Below the pieces are notes generated by a model. The model did no database searches, was not told the DNA's origin, and saw only the letters and a program-made list of their open reading frames with translations. This document shows, in pieces, positions 1 through 8,473 of a stretch of DNA of 64,000 bases. Positions within the stretch are counted from its first letter, which is position 1; each line of letters begins with the position of its first letter. Source of the DNA: Shewanella carassii (GTDB taxonomy: Bacteria; Pseudomonadota; Gammaproteobacteria; Enterobacterales; Shewanellaceae); the NCBI RefSeq assembly GCF_002777975.1, contig NZ_NGVS01000014.1, positions 202,198 through 266,197 on the forward strand, written 5' to 3'. Made by a program: the position numbers and the translations under genes.

Positions 1-2
1 GC

Positions 3-662
3 GACGAGATGGGCGATTGGCTGCTGGCCGAAGCCAGTACCCAAGGGCTGGATTGTCGCAGGGTGCAGCGGCGAGCAGGCAATACCTGTGAAATGCTGTT
101 GGTGATGACCCCGGATGGCGAGCGCACCATTATCCGGCCGCAGCGACCGATATTTGAACTGCCGGCGCCGCCCAAGTGGTCGCAGTGGGATGCGCTATAT
201 ATCAACTCCTCTGCCGAAGGGGCGGTCAGTTGGGCGCGAACCGCGCTGGAACACACTCTGGTGGTGGCACAATTGGCCAAAGATGACAGGCCAAGACCCT
301 GTCATGTATTGCTGTCTTCGGTAACCGATATGCAAGGGCGCAGTGAGCTCAGTCCTTGGCAGTTTGGGCGTCAGATAGCCGGTGATGCACTTAAATACTT
401 TATTGTGACTCAAGGCGAGCAGGGCGCAGTGTTATACCAGGAGAGTGGTGAGACGCTGATAGCGGCGGTTCCTGAGAAAGTGGTGGATACCACGGGTGCC
501 GGTGATGCCTTTGCCGCCGGGCTTATCCATGGCTTGGTATCGGGAATGGCAGTGGAACAGGCCATGACGGAAGCCGCTCAATGGGCGGCTTTCGCGGTTG
601 CCTCGGAAACCTCGATCCCGGGAGATGCCTTGCGTCAATACCTGCAAGCACAGCAGGATTGA
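3..662 (+). CDS. PfkB-family carbohydrate kinase, C-terminal part (5' end outside window)
   Basis: This is the C-terminal part of a ribokinase/PfkB-type sugar kinase, which phosphorylates a sugar or nucleoside with ATP in the cytoplasm. The PfkB signature VVDTTGAGDAFAAG is visible at about residues 160-173 counted from the first in-frame Met (position 9); its Asp is the catalytic base and the GAGD loop is the anion hole. The reading frame is open back to the window edge, and Asp-Glu just before that Met fits the family, so the true start lies upstream and Met9 is internal. The substrate cannot be told from this fragment. The family call is firm. Confidence 0.85.
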   Translation, partial: DEMGDWLLAEASTQGLDCRRVQRRAGNTCEMLLVMTPDGERTIIRPQRPIFELPAPPKWSQWDALYINSSAEGAVSWARTALEHTLVVAQLAKDDRPRPCHVLLSSVTDMQGRSELSPWQFGRQIAGDALKYFIVTQGEQGAVLYQESGETLIAAVPEKVVDTTGAGDAFAAGLIHGLVSGMAVEQAMTEAAQWAAFAVASETSIPGDALRQYLQAQQD

Positions 663-960
663 GCGTGTCATAAAAATCCCGCCTTAATGTCATGCCTCTG
701 TCATCAGCTGGGCTTAATCTTGCTGACGATCTTTGGATAGAGCCCAAGGGCTCTGCGGTTTTCTCCCTTCTTGTTTATTTATGTGCTAACTGGCTTGCCC
801 TGCTCTTTGAGCGGGGCTTTTTTTGTTTACGTCCAAATATCTTCGCCATCGTCCCCTATATAGGGTTCATACCATCGCTGCAGTTGGTATGGAAATGTCC
901 GTGATCTGTCCCGTAAGCTTGGAGTATGATTTGGCTTTGGCACTCGAAGGGAGACGTAAC
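663..960. other. Intergenic region with two hairpins
   Basis: This is a 298-bp stretch between the kinase gene and the MOSC gene. It holds a perfect 7-bp hairpin AGAGCCC-AA-GGGCTCT (739-754) followed by GCGGTTTT, then a stronger terminator at 797-824. The second hairpin ends about 135 bp before the MOSC start, so the region may contain two stacked terminators or a short untranslated RNA. I found no convincing promoter inside it. Confidence 0.4.
797..824 (+). terminator. Rho-independent terminator
   Basis: The stem GCCCTGCTC / GAGCGGGGC (797-805 with 809-817, one G-T pair) has a TTT loop and is followed by seven T residues. It most likely ends the transcript of the kinase gene. Confidence 0.8.
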
Positions 961-1665
961 GTGACCAAGTGTTTGATTGACAAGATTTCTGGGCTGTATG
1001 CCGGTGATAAACTGACATTCAGGGACAAGCTGGCAAGCGGGATAGATAACAAGTCTCGGATGGAGACGCTGGAGGTCTTTGGCGACAGGGTTGCGGGTGA
1101 TGCCCAGGCGGATCCCAAACATCATGGTGGCCCGGATAGGGTACTGCATCATTTCCCTCGCGAGCACTATGGCCACTACCGGCGCATGGGGCTGATAACC
1201 GCGGGGCAGGATGCACCTGCCATGGGAGAAAACATCAGCAGTGTTGGCTTAACAGAGGAGGATATTCATATCGGCGATATCCTCAGCTTTGGCGAAGTCG
1301 AGCTGCAGGTCACCCAACCGCGTTCCCCCTGTTTTAAGCTCAATCACCAATATAGTCAGCGGGACTTTGCCCTTGCCATGCAGCAAACGGGTATGTCAGG
1401 CTGGTTCTATCGAGTGCTTAAGCCTGGCATCATAAGCTGTCAGGATGCTCTGATACTGAAACAAAGGCGTACCGATATCAGTGTTGCCGAGGCGATGAAG
1501 CTGTATTTTCGCCCCGAATTTGATGCGGCCGCCTATTATAGGCTGCTCAGTTGTGAAGGTTTGGCGGCCAGCTGGGTAGGCAGCTTGCAGCGCCGACTGG
1601 AGCGGGGCAGCATAGAAGACTGGCAGATGCGCCTCTATGGCCCGGATAGTTTGGCTTTGAACTGA
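961..1665 (+). CDS. yiiM: MOSC domain protein, YiiM-like
   Basis: This is a 234-residue MOSC-domain protein of the YiiM type; E. coli YiiM is similar in length and is linked to reduction of N-hydroxylated compounds through a molybdenum cofactor. The conserved HHGGPDR segment (about residues 48-54) and the PRSPCFKLN motif with the putative Mo-ligand Cys (about residue 125) are both present. I chose the GTG at 961 because a GGGAG sequence precedes it at good spacing and family similarity begins there; an open frame continues back to 823 but has no ribosome site. It appears to be transcribed alone. Confidence 0.8.
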   Translation: MTKCLIDKISGLYAGDKLTFRDKLASGIDNKSRMETLEVFGDRVAGDAQADPKHHGGPDRVLHHFPREHYGHYRRMGLITAGQDAPAMGENISSVGLTEEDIHIGDILSFGEVELQVTQPRSPCFKLNHQYSQRDFALAMQQTGMSGWFYRVLKPGIISCQDALILKQRRTDISVAEAMKLYFRPEFDAAAYYRLLSCEGLAASWVGSLQRRLERGSIEDWQMRLYGPDSLALN

Positions 1666-1683
1666 AAAAAGTTAGGAAACAAC

Positions 1684-2019
1684 ATGGAAAAGCAGGAAAG
1701 AGACATGGGAATGTTGGTGCACCTGGCGAGTTTTGCCGGTTACCTGATCCCTTTGGGCACTATCTTGGGGCCGTTGATCGTTTGGTTGATGAAACGGGAA
1801 GAGTTTGAATTTGTCGATGTTTGCGGCCGTAATTGCCTGAACTTCAAAATCAGTATGATCATTTACACCATCATCAGCCTGATCCTGATCTTTGTTGGCA
1901 TAGGTTTGGTGCTGGTGGCTGTACTGGCGATTTTCGATGTGGTGGTGACCATAGTCGCAGCGGTCAAGGCCAGTGAGGGGGTGGAATACAAGTACCCATT
2001 GGCAATCAAATTCCTGTGA
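1684..2019 (+). CDS. DUF4870-type small membrane protein
   Basis: This 111-residue protein has hydrophobic segments at about residues 10-37 and 55-90 and a polar patch (CGRNCLNFK) between them, the layout of the DUF4870/Tic20-like family. The family is usually annotated only as inner-membrane and has no proven role. AGGA precedes the ATG. It starts 18 bp after the MOSC gene, so the two may be co-transcribed. The family call is by pattern only. Confidence 0.65.
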   Translation: MEKQERDMGMLVHLASFAGYLIPLGTILGPLIVWLMKREEFEFVDVCGRNCLNFKISMIIYTIISLILIFVGIGLVLVAVLAIFDVVVTIVAAVKASEGVEYKYPLAIKFL

Positions 2020-2066
2020 TCCAGGGCCATCCATTGGATGGCCTTGTTGCCGACAGCGGAGGAGCA

Positions 2067-2549
2067 ATGCGAGCCTTTTTATCCGGTATCAATAACTTTT
2101 GGGTCGGTCTGGTGTTCGGGTTGTCACTGCCGCTGTTGTTAGTTGTGCTGACGCTGAGCGTGACGCTTTATCAACTCACTGATTTTGCCAATGAGGTTGC
2201 CATAACTCCTCTGTATCAGCGTGGGGAGCAGACTTTGGCGCGGGTCGACCAACTGCTGGTGACTTTGGATCAACGATTCAGTGATGACGACCCAGGTTTA
2301 TTGGCACCATTGAAGCAAATAGAGTTGTTGCCTGAGCTCAAGTTGTTGGCTCTCAGCGTTGCCAAGTTACAGGTTGAAGAGAACCAACCGGCCCTCTCTG
2401 CTGTGAAGGCTGAGCTGGCGACTCAACTCGATGCATCCCTCAAGCAAAGGTTTGCGGCAGCCGAGGCTGAAGCTTTGAGCCAGCATTTACAGCAAATGTT
2501 GGAAATACTGGCCAAGGGTAAAGAGGCGCCTTTGCCGCCTCAATCCTGA
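2067..2549 (+). CDS. Hypothetical membrane-anchored protein
   Basis: This is a 160-residue protein I do not recognise. A single N-terminal transmembrane segment (about residues 11-36, WVGLVFGLSLPLLLVVLTL) is followed by a periplasmic or cytoplasmic part that is Leu/Ala/Glu/Gln rich and probably helical or coiled-coil. The ATG at 2067 was chosen because CGGAGGAG lies just upstream; the frame is open further back to 2016. Its 3' end overlaps the convergent DUF1145 gene by 10 bp. Confidence 0.6.
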   Translation: MRAFLSGINNFWVGLVFGLSLPLLLVVLTLSVTLYQLTDFANEVAITPLYQRGEQTLARVDQLLVTLDQRFSDDDPGLLAPLKQIELLPELKLLALSVAKLQVEENQPALSAVKAELATQLDASLKQRFAAAEAEALSQHLQQMLEILAKGKEAPLPPQS

Positions 2550-2842
2550 GTGTTTGCCGAGGTTTCTGCAGCCAGTTTACTCAGCGCTCGTTGGCGGTAA
2601 TCCAGCAAGGCAAACACCCCGAATAGAAAGGCGTTGAGATAGTCTTTGGCCTTGAGCGGCAACAACTGACAAAATATCGTGTGAAATATCAATACCTGCA
2701 GCCCATGCATCATTGCAGTTACCCCGAGAAGTATGGTGAGTATCACGCCGATATTGCCTTCAAACGGGCTGAATAGATTGAAAAACATCAACACCCAGGC
2801 CAATAGGGTCGCCAGTTTTCCCAACACTAATACGGCTTTCAT
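2540..2842 (-). CDS. DUF1145 (YhhL-like) inner-membrane protein
   Basis: This 100-residue protein has three hydrophobic stretches (about residues 5-25, 31-50 and 52-78). It matches the DUF1145/YhhL pattern, whose gene commonly follows rsmD, as in E. coli (yhhF-yhhL). Its ATG overlaps the rsmD stop codon by 4 bp (ATGA), which suggests translational coupling. The function is unknown. Confidence 0.7.
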   Translation of the reverse strand: MKAVLVLGKLATLLAWVLMFFNLFSPFEGNIGVILTILLGVTAMMHGLQVLIFHTIFCQLLPLKAKDYLNAFLFGVFALLDYRQRALSKLAAETSANTQD

Positions 2843-3426
2843 GACTCTACTCCTCCCGGGAAGCGATACAGGCGGTAGCTGACCTGGCCGGCCTGCTTCT
2901 CTTTCAATGCCTCCCAGTCAGCGGGTATCGGCAACTGCTGCAATTCAGATTCCACTTCGAGATAGATAAGGGCGCCAGGGTTGAGCCATTGATGCCGGGC
3001 CAGCAGGGTTAGGGTTTGCTCGGCCAGTCCCTTGCGAAAAGGGGGATCGATAAACACGATATCGAAACGGCGATCGGCAGGGCGCGCCAAACCGGCCAAT
3101 ACATCGCCGTTAATGACCTCGGCACTGTCGCATTTTAGGGTTTGCAGATTCTGCTGCAGTTGCTGAGCGGCGGTTTTTTGCAGCTCATAGACTCTGGCAA
3201 ACGCGGCATAGCGGGATAGGGCTTCCAATGCCAGGGCGCCACTGCCACCGAAACAGTCCAACACCGAGCTGCCACTGAGTTCACCTGCCAGCCAGTTAAA
3301 TAGTGTTTCCCGCACTCTGTCTGTGGTTGGCCTCAGGCCTTCCAGATCCTGGATGGGTAATTTTCTCGAGCGCCATTGGCCTGCGATAATACGAACTTGA
3401 CCGCTGCCCGGTCTATTTTTGGCCAT
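2839..3426 (-). CDS. rsmD: 16S rRNA (guanine-966-N2)-methyltransferase RsmD
   Basis: This 195-residue Rossmann-fold methyltransferase would use SAM to methylate G966 of 16S rRNA during 30S assembly. The SAM-binding motif DCFGGSGALALEAL (about residues 58-71) and the catalytic DPPF motif (about residues 126-129) are both present. The basic N-terminus (RSRKLPI, then GLRPTTDRVRETLFNWL) is typical of RsmD. GGGGG lies before the ATG. It is transcribed divergently from ftsY, as in E. coli and many other gammaproteobacteria. Confidence 0.95.
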   Translation of the reverse strand: MAKNRPGSGQVRIIAGQWRSRKLPIQDLEGLRPTTDRVRETLFNWLAGELSGSSVLDCFGGSGALALEALSRYAAFARVYELQKTAAQQLQQNLQTLKCDSAEVINGDVLAGLARPADRRFDIVFIDPPFRKGLAEQTLTLLARHQWLNPGALIYLEVESELQQLPIPADWEALKEKQAGQVSYRLYRFPGGVES

Positions 3427-3651
3427 CTTGCCCCCGTGATTTTGCCTGAAGAAAGAAAGTGGTAGACTATGCCACCTTAAAAGCGTCGCTATTTTATAAC
3501 AAACTCAGCCGAAAAGGTGAGATGAAGCTAAAGCCCTTTATCGCTCGGGAATGCCAGTAACAGGCCCCGCTGCTCCAGGGAAATAGTTGCGACCTCAAGC
3601 GGGAGCCCGGCTCCTGAAGATCCCCCACGATGTTGAGCACTGGTAGCACTG

Positions 3652-5451
3652 ATGGCAAAGAAAGGTTTTTTTTCCTGGTTTCGTAAAGACAAACGCAACG
3701 ACGAAGCCGAACAGGCGGCCAAACTCGCCGAACAACAGGCTGCAGAAGCCGCGGCCGAGGCCGAACGTTTAGCTGCTGAAAAGGCCCAGACCGAACAAGC
3801 CGAAGCTGAGCGTCTGGCGGCTGAAAAAGCGCAGGCCGAGCAAGCTGAAGCCGAGCGTCTGGCGGCTGAAAAGGCCCAGGCCGAACAAGCAGAAGCCGAG
3901 CGTATTGCTGCTGAAAAGGCACAAGCCGAGCAAGCCGAAGCCGAGCGTATTGCTGCTGAAAAAGCGCAGGCAGAACAAGCCGAAGCTGAGCGTATTGCTG
4001 CTGAAAAGGCACAAGCCGAGCAAGCTGAAGCCGAGCGTCTGGCGGCTGAAAAGGCCCAGGCAGAGCAAGCAGAAGCCGAACGTCTGGCCGCTGAAAAGGC
4101 CCAGGCCGAGCAGGCCGAAGCCGAGCGTATTGCTGCTGAAAAGGCGCAGGCAGAGCAAGCCGAAGCCGAGCGTCTGGCGGCTGAAAAGGCCCAGGCCGAA
4201 CAAGCAGAAGCCGAGCGTCTGGCGGCTGAAAAGGCCCAGGCCGAGCAGGCAGAAGCCGAACGTCTGGCCGCTGAAAAGGCCCAGGCCGAGCAGGCAGAAG
4301 CCGAGCGTATAGCCGCTGAAAAGGCCCAGGTCGAGCAAGCCGAAGCCGAGCGTATTGCTGCTGAAAAGGCGCAGGCAGAGCATGCCGAAGCCGAGCGTAT
4401 TGCTGCTGAAAAAGCGCAGGCCGAGCAAGCCGAAGCTGAACGTCTGGCCGCTGAAAAAGCCCAGGCCGAACAGGTTGCCGAGGAACAAGCTCAACCTGAG
4501 CCACAGGCAAAACCTGCTAAAGAGGGCTTCTTTGCCCGCCTCAAGCGGGGGCTGATGCGCACCAGCGAAAATATCGGTAGCGGTTTTATCGGGCTGTTTC
4601 GTGGTAAAAAGATTGATGATGACCTGTTTGAAGAGCTCGAAGAGCAACTGCTTATTGCCGACGTTGGGGTAGAAACCACCAGTCGGTTGATCTCCAGCCT
4701 GACAGATCATGCTTCACGCAAGCAGCTCAAGGATGCCGAAGCCTTATATGAATTGCTGCAGCAGGAGATGCTGGCGACGCTGGAGCCTGTGAGTGCGCCT
4801 CTGGTGCCGGACAATGCCGCCGGGCCTTTCGTTATTTTAATGGTGGGTGTCAACGGCGTTGGCAAGACCACCACCATAGGCAAGTTGGCCAAACAGTATC
4901 AGCGCGAAGGCAAGTCTGTCATGCTGGCAGCCGGTGATACCTTCCGCGCGGCTGCGGTTGAGCAGCTGCAGGTTTGGGGCCAGCGCAACGATATTCCTGT
5001 GATTGCCCAGCATACCGGTGCCGACAGCGCCTCTGTGCTGTTTGATGCCCTGCAGGCTGCCAAGGCCAGAAATGTTGATGTGTTGATTGCCGATACCGCA
5101 GGTCGCTTGCAGAACAAGAGCCATCTGATGGAAGAGCTGAAGAAAGTGGTTCGGGTGATGAAGAAACTGGATCCGGACGCTCCCCATGAAGTGATGCTGA
5201 CCCTGGATGCCTGTACGGGTCAGAATGCCATCAGTCAGGCGCAACTGTTCCAGGAAGCCGTCGGGGTTACCGGTATCAGTATCAGCAAGCTGGATGGCAC
5301 CGCCAAAGGCGGAGTTATCTTTGCCATTGCCGATAAATTTGGTATTCCTATTCGTTACATAGGCGTGGGAGAGCAGATAGACGATCTGCGTACCTTCAAT
5401 GCCAAAGACTTTATCGAAGCCCTGTTCAGTCAGGAGAAGGCGGATAACTGA
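3652..5451 (+). CDS. ftsY: Signal recognition particle receptor FtsY with expanded acidic repeat domain
   Basis: FtsY is the membrane-associated GTPase that docks SRP-ribosome complexes onto the Sec translocon. At 599 residues it is about 100 longer than E. coli FtsY. Residues 1-36 (MAKKGFFSWFRK start) are followed by sixteen near-identical 15-residue units (37-276), then a second amphipathic stretch (EGFFARLKRGLM) and the NG domain. GTPase motifs are intact: GVNGVGKT (399-406), DTFRAAA, DTAGRL (481-486), TLDACTGQN and SKLDGTAKGG. No good ribosome site precedes the ATG at 3652. It begins the ftsYEX-rpoH block, and ftsE starts 3 bp after its stop codon. Confidence 0.97.
   Translation: MAKKGFFSWFRKDKRNDEAEQAAKLAEQQAAEAAAEAERLAAEKAQTEQAEAERLAAEKAQAEQAEAERLAAEKAQAEQAEAERIAAEKAQAEQAEAERIAAEKAQAEQAEAERIAAEKAQAEQAEAERLAAEKAQAEQAEAERLAAEKAQAEQAEAERIAAEKAQAEQAEAERLAAEKAQAEQAEAERLAAEKAQAEQAEAERLAAEKAQAEQAEAERIAAEKAQVEQAEAERIAAEKAQAEHAEAERIAAEKAQAEQAEAERLAAEKAQAEQVAEEQAQPEPQAKPAKEGFFARLKRGLMRTSENIGSGFIGLFRGKKIDDDLFEELEEQLLIADVGVETTSRLISSLTDHASRKQLKDAEALYELLQQEMLATLEPVSAPLVPDNAAGPFVILMVGVNGVGKTTTIGKLAKQYQREGKSVMLAAGDTFRAAAVEQLQVWGQRNDIPVIAQHTGADSASVLFDALQAAKARNVDVLIADTAGRLQNKSHLMEELKKVVRVMKKLDPDAPHEVMLTLDACTGQNAISQAQLFQEAVGVTGISISKLDGTAKGGVIFAIADKFGIPIRYIGVGEQIDDLRTFNAKDFIEALFSQEKADN
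3760..4479 (+). repeat. 16 tandem 45-bp repeats inside ftsY
   Basis: Sixteen direct 45-bp units run in frame and each encodes AER(L/I)AAEKAQAEQAE. They differ mainly at Leu versus Ile (Ile in units 4-6, 9 and 13-15) and at third codon positions. Exceptions are TEQ in unit 1, VEQ in unit 13, AEH in unit 14 and QVA at the end of unit 16. Because 45 is divisible by three, length changes keep the ftsY frame, and every other frame stays open through the array too. Confidence 0.97.
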
Positions 5452-5454
5452 TAT

Positions 5455-6147
5455 ATGATTCGATTTGAGCAGGTCAGCAAAATTTACGCCGGGGGCCAAA
5501 AGGCACTGTCTGATGTGAGTTTTCATCTTCAGCGGGGCGAAATGGCCTTTCTTACCGGACATTCCGGAGCCGGTAAGAGTACCTTGCTCAAATTGATCAC
5601 TGTTATCGAGCGCGCCAGTGCCGGCCGGGTATGGATCAACGGTCATGATATCGCCGGTATCAAGCGCGGCCACGTGCCTTATCTGCGCCGCGATATCGGG
5701 ATGATTTTCCAAAGCCACCATCTATTGATGGACCGCAGCGTGTTTGACAATGTGGCGCTGCCCTTGGTTATCGAAGGTTTTACCCTGGGGGAGATCCGCA
5801 AGCGGGTAGCCGGTGCTCTGGATATGGTGGGGCTCTATGGTAAAGAGCGCCATAATCCCATCATGCTTTCGGGCGGTGAGCAGCAGCGGGTAGGCATTGC
5901 CAGGGCGATAGTCAACAAACCCCCTCTATTGCTGGCCGATGAACCGACCGGTAACCTGGATCCCAAGCTGTCCATGGATATTCTCAGGCTGTTTGAAACC
6001 TTCAACGATGCGGGCACCAGCGTGCTGATTGCCACCCATGATCTCGGTCTTATCGCCAGAATGAAATACCGCACCCTGACCCTGAAGCAGGGGCGGATGA
6101 TAGGTGGTGAAGAACTGGGGACTAGCCCCATGAGCGCTAAGGAATAA
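5455..6147 (+). CDS. ftsE: Cell division ATP-binding protein FtsE
   Basis: This 230-residue ABC ATPase forms the FtsEX complex, which couples ATP hydrolysis to activation of septal peptidoglycan hydrolases. Walker A GHSGAGKST is at 35-43, the signature LSGGEQQ at 138-144, Walker B LLLADE at 158-163 and the switch His at 195. Length is normal for FtsE. It lies 3 bp after ftsY and 3 bp before ftsX, so one mRNA is expected. Confidence 0.97.
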   Translation: MIRFEQVSKIYAGGQKALSDVSFHLQRGEMAFLTGHSGAGKSTLLKLITVIERASAGRVWINGHDIAGIKRGHVPYLRRDIGMIFQSHHLLMDRSVFDNVALPLVIEGFTLGEIRKRVAGALDMVGLYGKERHNPIMLSGGEQQRVGIARAIVNKPPLLLADEPTGNLDPKLSMDILRLFETFNDAGTSVLIATHDLGLIARMKYRTLTLKQGRMIGGEELGTSPMSAKE

Positions 6148-6150
6148 GCT

Positions 6151-7116
6151 ATGTCTGCTCAGCCTTCATTGACCCGCAGTAAACTCCCGCTCTCCGGCCG
6201 GATAGTGATGTTCTTTATCCGCCATATACAGCATGCCATGGCCAGCATGGGTGAGTTGTGGCGCAACCCTATCTCATCGCTGATGACCATGGCTGTGCTG
6301 GGGGTCAGCCTGAGTTTGCCGGCCGCCTTGCAGGTGCTGGTAAAAAATGCCGAGACCATTACCCAATCCTGGAACAGTGCGGCGCAGATCTCCTTGTTTA
6401 TTGAGGGGAACCGCTCAGAGCAGAGTATTCAGAGCCTGCTGGCGCGGATTAAGGTCTACCCGGAAATCGACGAGGTCGACTATATCAATCGTGACGAGGC
6501 ATTGGCGGAGTTCCAACAGCTGTCTGGTTTCGGCGAGGCGCTCTCCTATCTGGAAAGCAACCCTTTGCCGGCGGTGATCAGCGTGATCCCCACTGAAAAG
6601 TATTCCAGCCCCGCAGGCGCCCGAGAGCTTTTGACCAAGCTGGAGCGTGAGCCTGAGGTGAGCTTTGGCCGTCTGGATATCGAGTGGCTGGAGCGCTTAC
6701 AGGCGCTGGTGCGCTTGCTGGAACGTACCGTGCTGGCGTTGGCGGCACTGCTGATCCTGGCTGTGGTGCTGGTCATAGGCAACACGATTCGCCTGGCTAT
6801 CATGAATCGGCGCAGTGAAATTGAGGTCATGAAGCTGGTCGGGGCCACAGAAGCCTTTATTCAGCGGCCCTTTCTCTATACCGGCATCTGGTATGGTGTT
6901 ATCGGCGGTATACTCGCCTGGGTGATAATCAACCTCTTGGTCTGGTACCTGGATGGGGCGTTGGCCTCGCTTTTGGGCCTGTATGGCAGCCAACTCGAGA
7001 TGCAGTCTCTGACCTTTGTCGAGCTGCTGCAGATGATGGCACTGGCGTCATTTTTGGGTTGGTTGGGGTCTTTCCTGTCGGTGCGCCAACACCTGCGAGC
7101 CATAGAGCCTCACTGA
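6151..7116 (+). CDS. ftsX: Cell division protein FtsX
   Basis: This is the 321-residue membrane partner of FtsE. Predicted transmembrane segments are at about 42-63, 192-212, 242-266 and 289-310, with a periplasmic loop from about 64 to 190 that in FtsX engages the EnvC/NlpD-type hydrolase activators. The cytoplasmic segment after TM2 (MNRRSEIEVMKLVGAT) is the conserved FtsX coupling region. It directly follows ftsE. Confidence 0.96.
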   Translation: MSAQPSLTRSKLPLSGRIVMFFIRHIQHAMASMGELWRNPISSLMTMAVLGVSLSLPAALQVLVKNAETITQSWNSAAQISLFIEGNRSEQSIQSLLARIKVYPEIDEVDYINRDEALAEFQQLSGFGEALSYLESNPLPAVISVIPTEKYSSPAGARELLTKLEREPEVSFGRLDIEWLERLQALVRLLERTVLALAALLILAVVLVIGNTIRLAIMNRRSEIEVMKLVGATEAFIQRPFLYTGIWYGVIGGILAWVIINLLVWYLDGALASLLGLYGSQLEMQSLTFVELLQMMALASFLGWLGSFLSVRQHLRAIEPH

Positions 7117-7125
7117 TGTAAAAAT

Positions 7126-7152
7126 GAACTTACCTTCACTTGCATTGTCTTA
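7126..7152 (+). promoter_or_regulatory. Candidate sigma-E promoter of rpoH
   Basis: GAACTT (7126-7131), a 16-bp spacer and TCTTA (7148-7152) resemble the RpoE consensus GGAACTT-N16-TCTGA. E. coli rpoH is known to have a sigma-E promoter. The -10 part is imperfect, so this is a candidate only. Confidence 0.4.
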
Positions 7153-7191
7153 TCTTCGGGGTAAAAATAACCCAGGATGTTAGACGCGGCG

Positions 7192-7220
7192 TTGACAATA
7201 TATGTCAATTGACCGATAGT
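7192..7220 (+). promoter_or_regulatory. Sigma-70 promoter of rpoH
   Basis: A perfect -35 TTGACA (7192-7197) is followed by a 17-bp spacer and GATAGT (7215-7220, 4 of 6 matches). It lies about 65 bp before the rpoH start codon. Confidence 0.6.
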
Positions 7221-7286
7221 GCATCGGCTCATCAATGTTTTTTAGACTCGAAATGAGCATCAAAGCAGTAAGAAACAGGAGCGTGA

Positions 7287-8144
7287 ATGACTGATCAAAC
7301 GCAATCAATGGCACTGATGGTTCCCCAAGGGAGCAGCAGTCTCGAGGCCTATATCCATTCGGTAAACAGCATGACCATGCTGGACGCCGAGCAGGAGTAT
7401 GAGCTGGCGAAGCGTTTGCAGGAAACCGGTGATCTGCAGGCGGCTAAGCAACTGATTATGTCGCACTTACGTTTTGTGGTGCATATTGCCCGCGGCTATG
7501 CGGGTTATGGTCTGCCACAGGCAGACCTGATCCAGGAAGGCAACATAGGCCTGATGAAGGCGGTCAAGCGTTTCGACCCTGATGTGGGTGTGCGTTTGGT
7601 GTCTTTTGCTGTGCACTGGATCAAGGCAGAAATTCATGAATATGTGCTGAAGAACTGGCGCATAGTTAAAGTCGCCACCACCAAGGCACAACGTAAGTTG
7701 TTCTTCAACTTGCGTAAGGCCAAGAAACGTCTGGGTTGGTTCAGCGATGAAGAGGTCACTATGGTGGCGGAGAATCTTGGCGTATCCAAACAGGATGTGA
7801 CCGAGATGGAGTCGCGAATGGCGGCGCAGGATCCGGCCTTCGACCTGACCAATGATCACGATGATGATCATGACTTTGCCCCGGCGCTTTATCTGGAAGA
7901 TCACTCTTCCGACTTGGCGGCCCAGGTAGAAAATGACAACTGGGAATCCAATGCCCAGAACAAGCTGTTGTCGGCGATCAAGACCTTGGATGAGCGCAGC
8001 CAGCATATTCTGCGGGCCCGTTGGTTGGACGATGAAAAGACCACACTGCAGGAATTGGCCGATACCTATCAAGTGTCTGCCGAGCGGATCCGTCAGTTGG
8101 AGAAAAACGCCATGAACAAGCTCAAGGCTTGTATGGACGTATAA
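7287..8144 (+). CDS. rpoH: RNA polymerase sigma-32 factor RpoH
   Basis: This 285-residue heat-shock sigma factor directs transcription of chaperone and protease genes. Region 2 ([19 protein letters not shown], about 80-98), the RpoH box ([11 protein letters not shown], 134-144) that sets RpoH apart from other sigma factors, and the region 4 helix-turn-helix ([19 protein letters not shown]) near the C-terminus are all visible. AGGAG precedes the ATG. It follows ftsX by 170 bp with its own promoter elements and ends at a strong terminator. Confidence 0.97.
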   Translation: MTDQTQSMALMVPQGSSSLEAYIHSVNSMTMLDAEQEYELAKRLQETGDLQAAKQLIMSHLRFVVHIARGYAGYGLPQADLIQEGNIGLMKAVKRFDPDVGVRLVSFAVHWIKAEIHEYVLKNWRIVKVATTKAQRKLFFNLRKAKKRLGWFSDEEVTMVAENLGVSKQDVTEMESRMAAQDPAFDLTNDHDDDHDFAPALYLEDHSSDLAAQVENDNWESNAQNKLLSAIKTLDERSQHILRARWLDDEKTTLQELADTYQVSAERIRQLEKNAMNKLKACMDV

Positions 8145-8166
8145 CGCAGTCAGCGAACTATTTTGC

Positions 8167-8192
8167 AAAACCCGCCATCTGGCGGGTTTTTT
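8167..8192 (+). terminator. Rho-independent terminator after rpoH
   Basis: The stem AAAACCCGCC / GGCGGGTTTT (8167-8176 with 8181-8190) with an ATCT loop runs into a T-tract, 22 bp after the rpoH stop codon. Confidence 0.92.
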
Positions 8193-8473
8193 GTTGCCTT
8201 AGCTAAACAACAGCCAAAGATGTAGGTTTTAGTCAGAGGAGTCGCTAGCCGCTGAGTTCAATCCGGGGAGGGAGAGATACGGTGTAAACCCTATCTCTCT
8301 GCTCCTTGAGCGGCCTCTGCCTGGTTGCAAAAAAGAATATTCCCCTGTCACTGGTGAATTTGCGAAGTTTGTCCGGCAAAAAGGTTAACGCCCGTGGAAT
8401 AGCTGCAGAATTATGACTTCTGATTTGGCATAATGTGGCGCTAATTTTTAAGCGTTCTTCTTCAAGGAATGAA
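8193..8473 (+). other. Intergenic leader with hairpin and extended -10 element
   Basis: This is the rest of the 329-bp gap between rpoH and the lipoprotein gene. It contains a perfect 8-bp inverted repeat GAGAGATA / TATCTCTC (8272-8279 and 8292-8299) and an extended -10-like element TGGCATAAT (8426-8434) without a clear -35, a plausible promoter for the lipoprotein gene. I see no gene here. Confidence 0.4.

Noticed and set aside
3760-4479. Tandem array as a possible CRISPR
   Set aside because: The units are contiguous, have no spacers and are translated in frame as part of FtsY.
3494-4710. Long minus-strand open frames (338 and 313 codons) through ftsY
   Set aside because: The 45-bp unit has no stop in any frame, so all six frames stay open across the array. 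The proteins are low-complexity mirror images of the repeat and have no ribosome site.
4837-5721. 294-codon minus-strand frame opposite ftsY and ftsE
   Set aside because: It lies wholly opposite strongly conserved GTPase and ATPase coding sequence and gives no recognisable protein.
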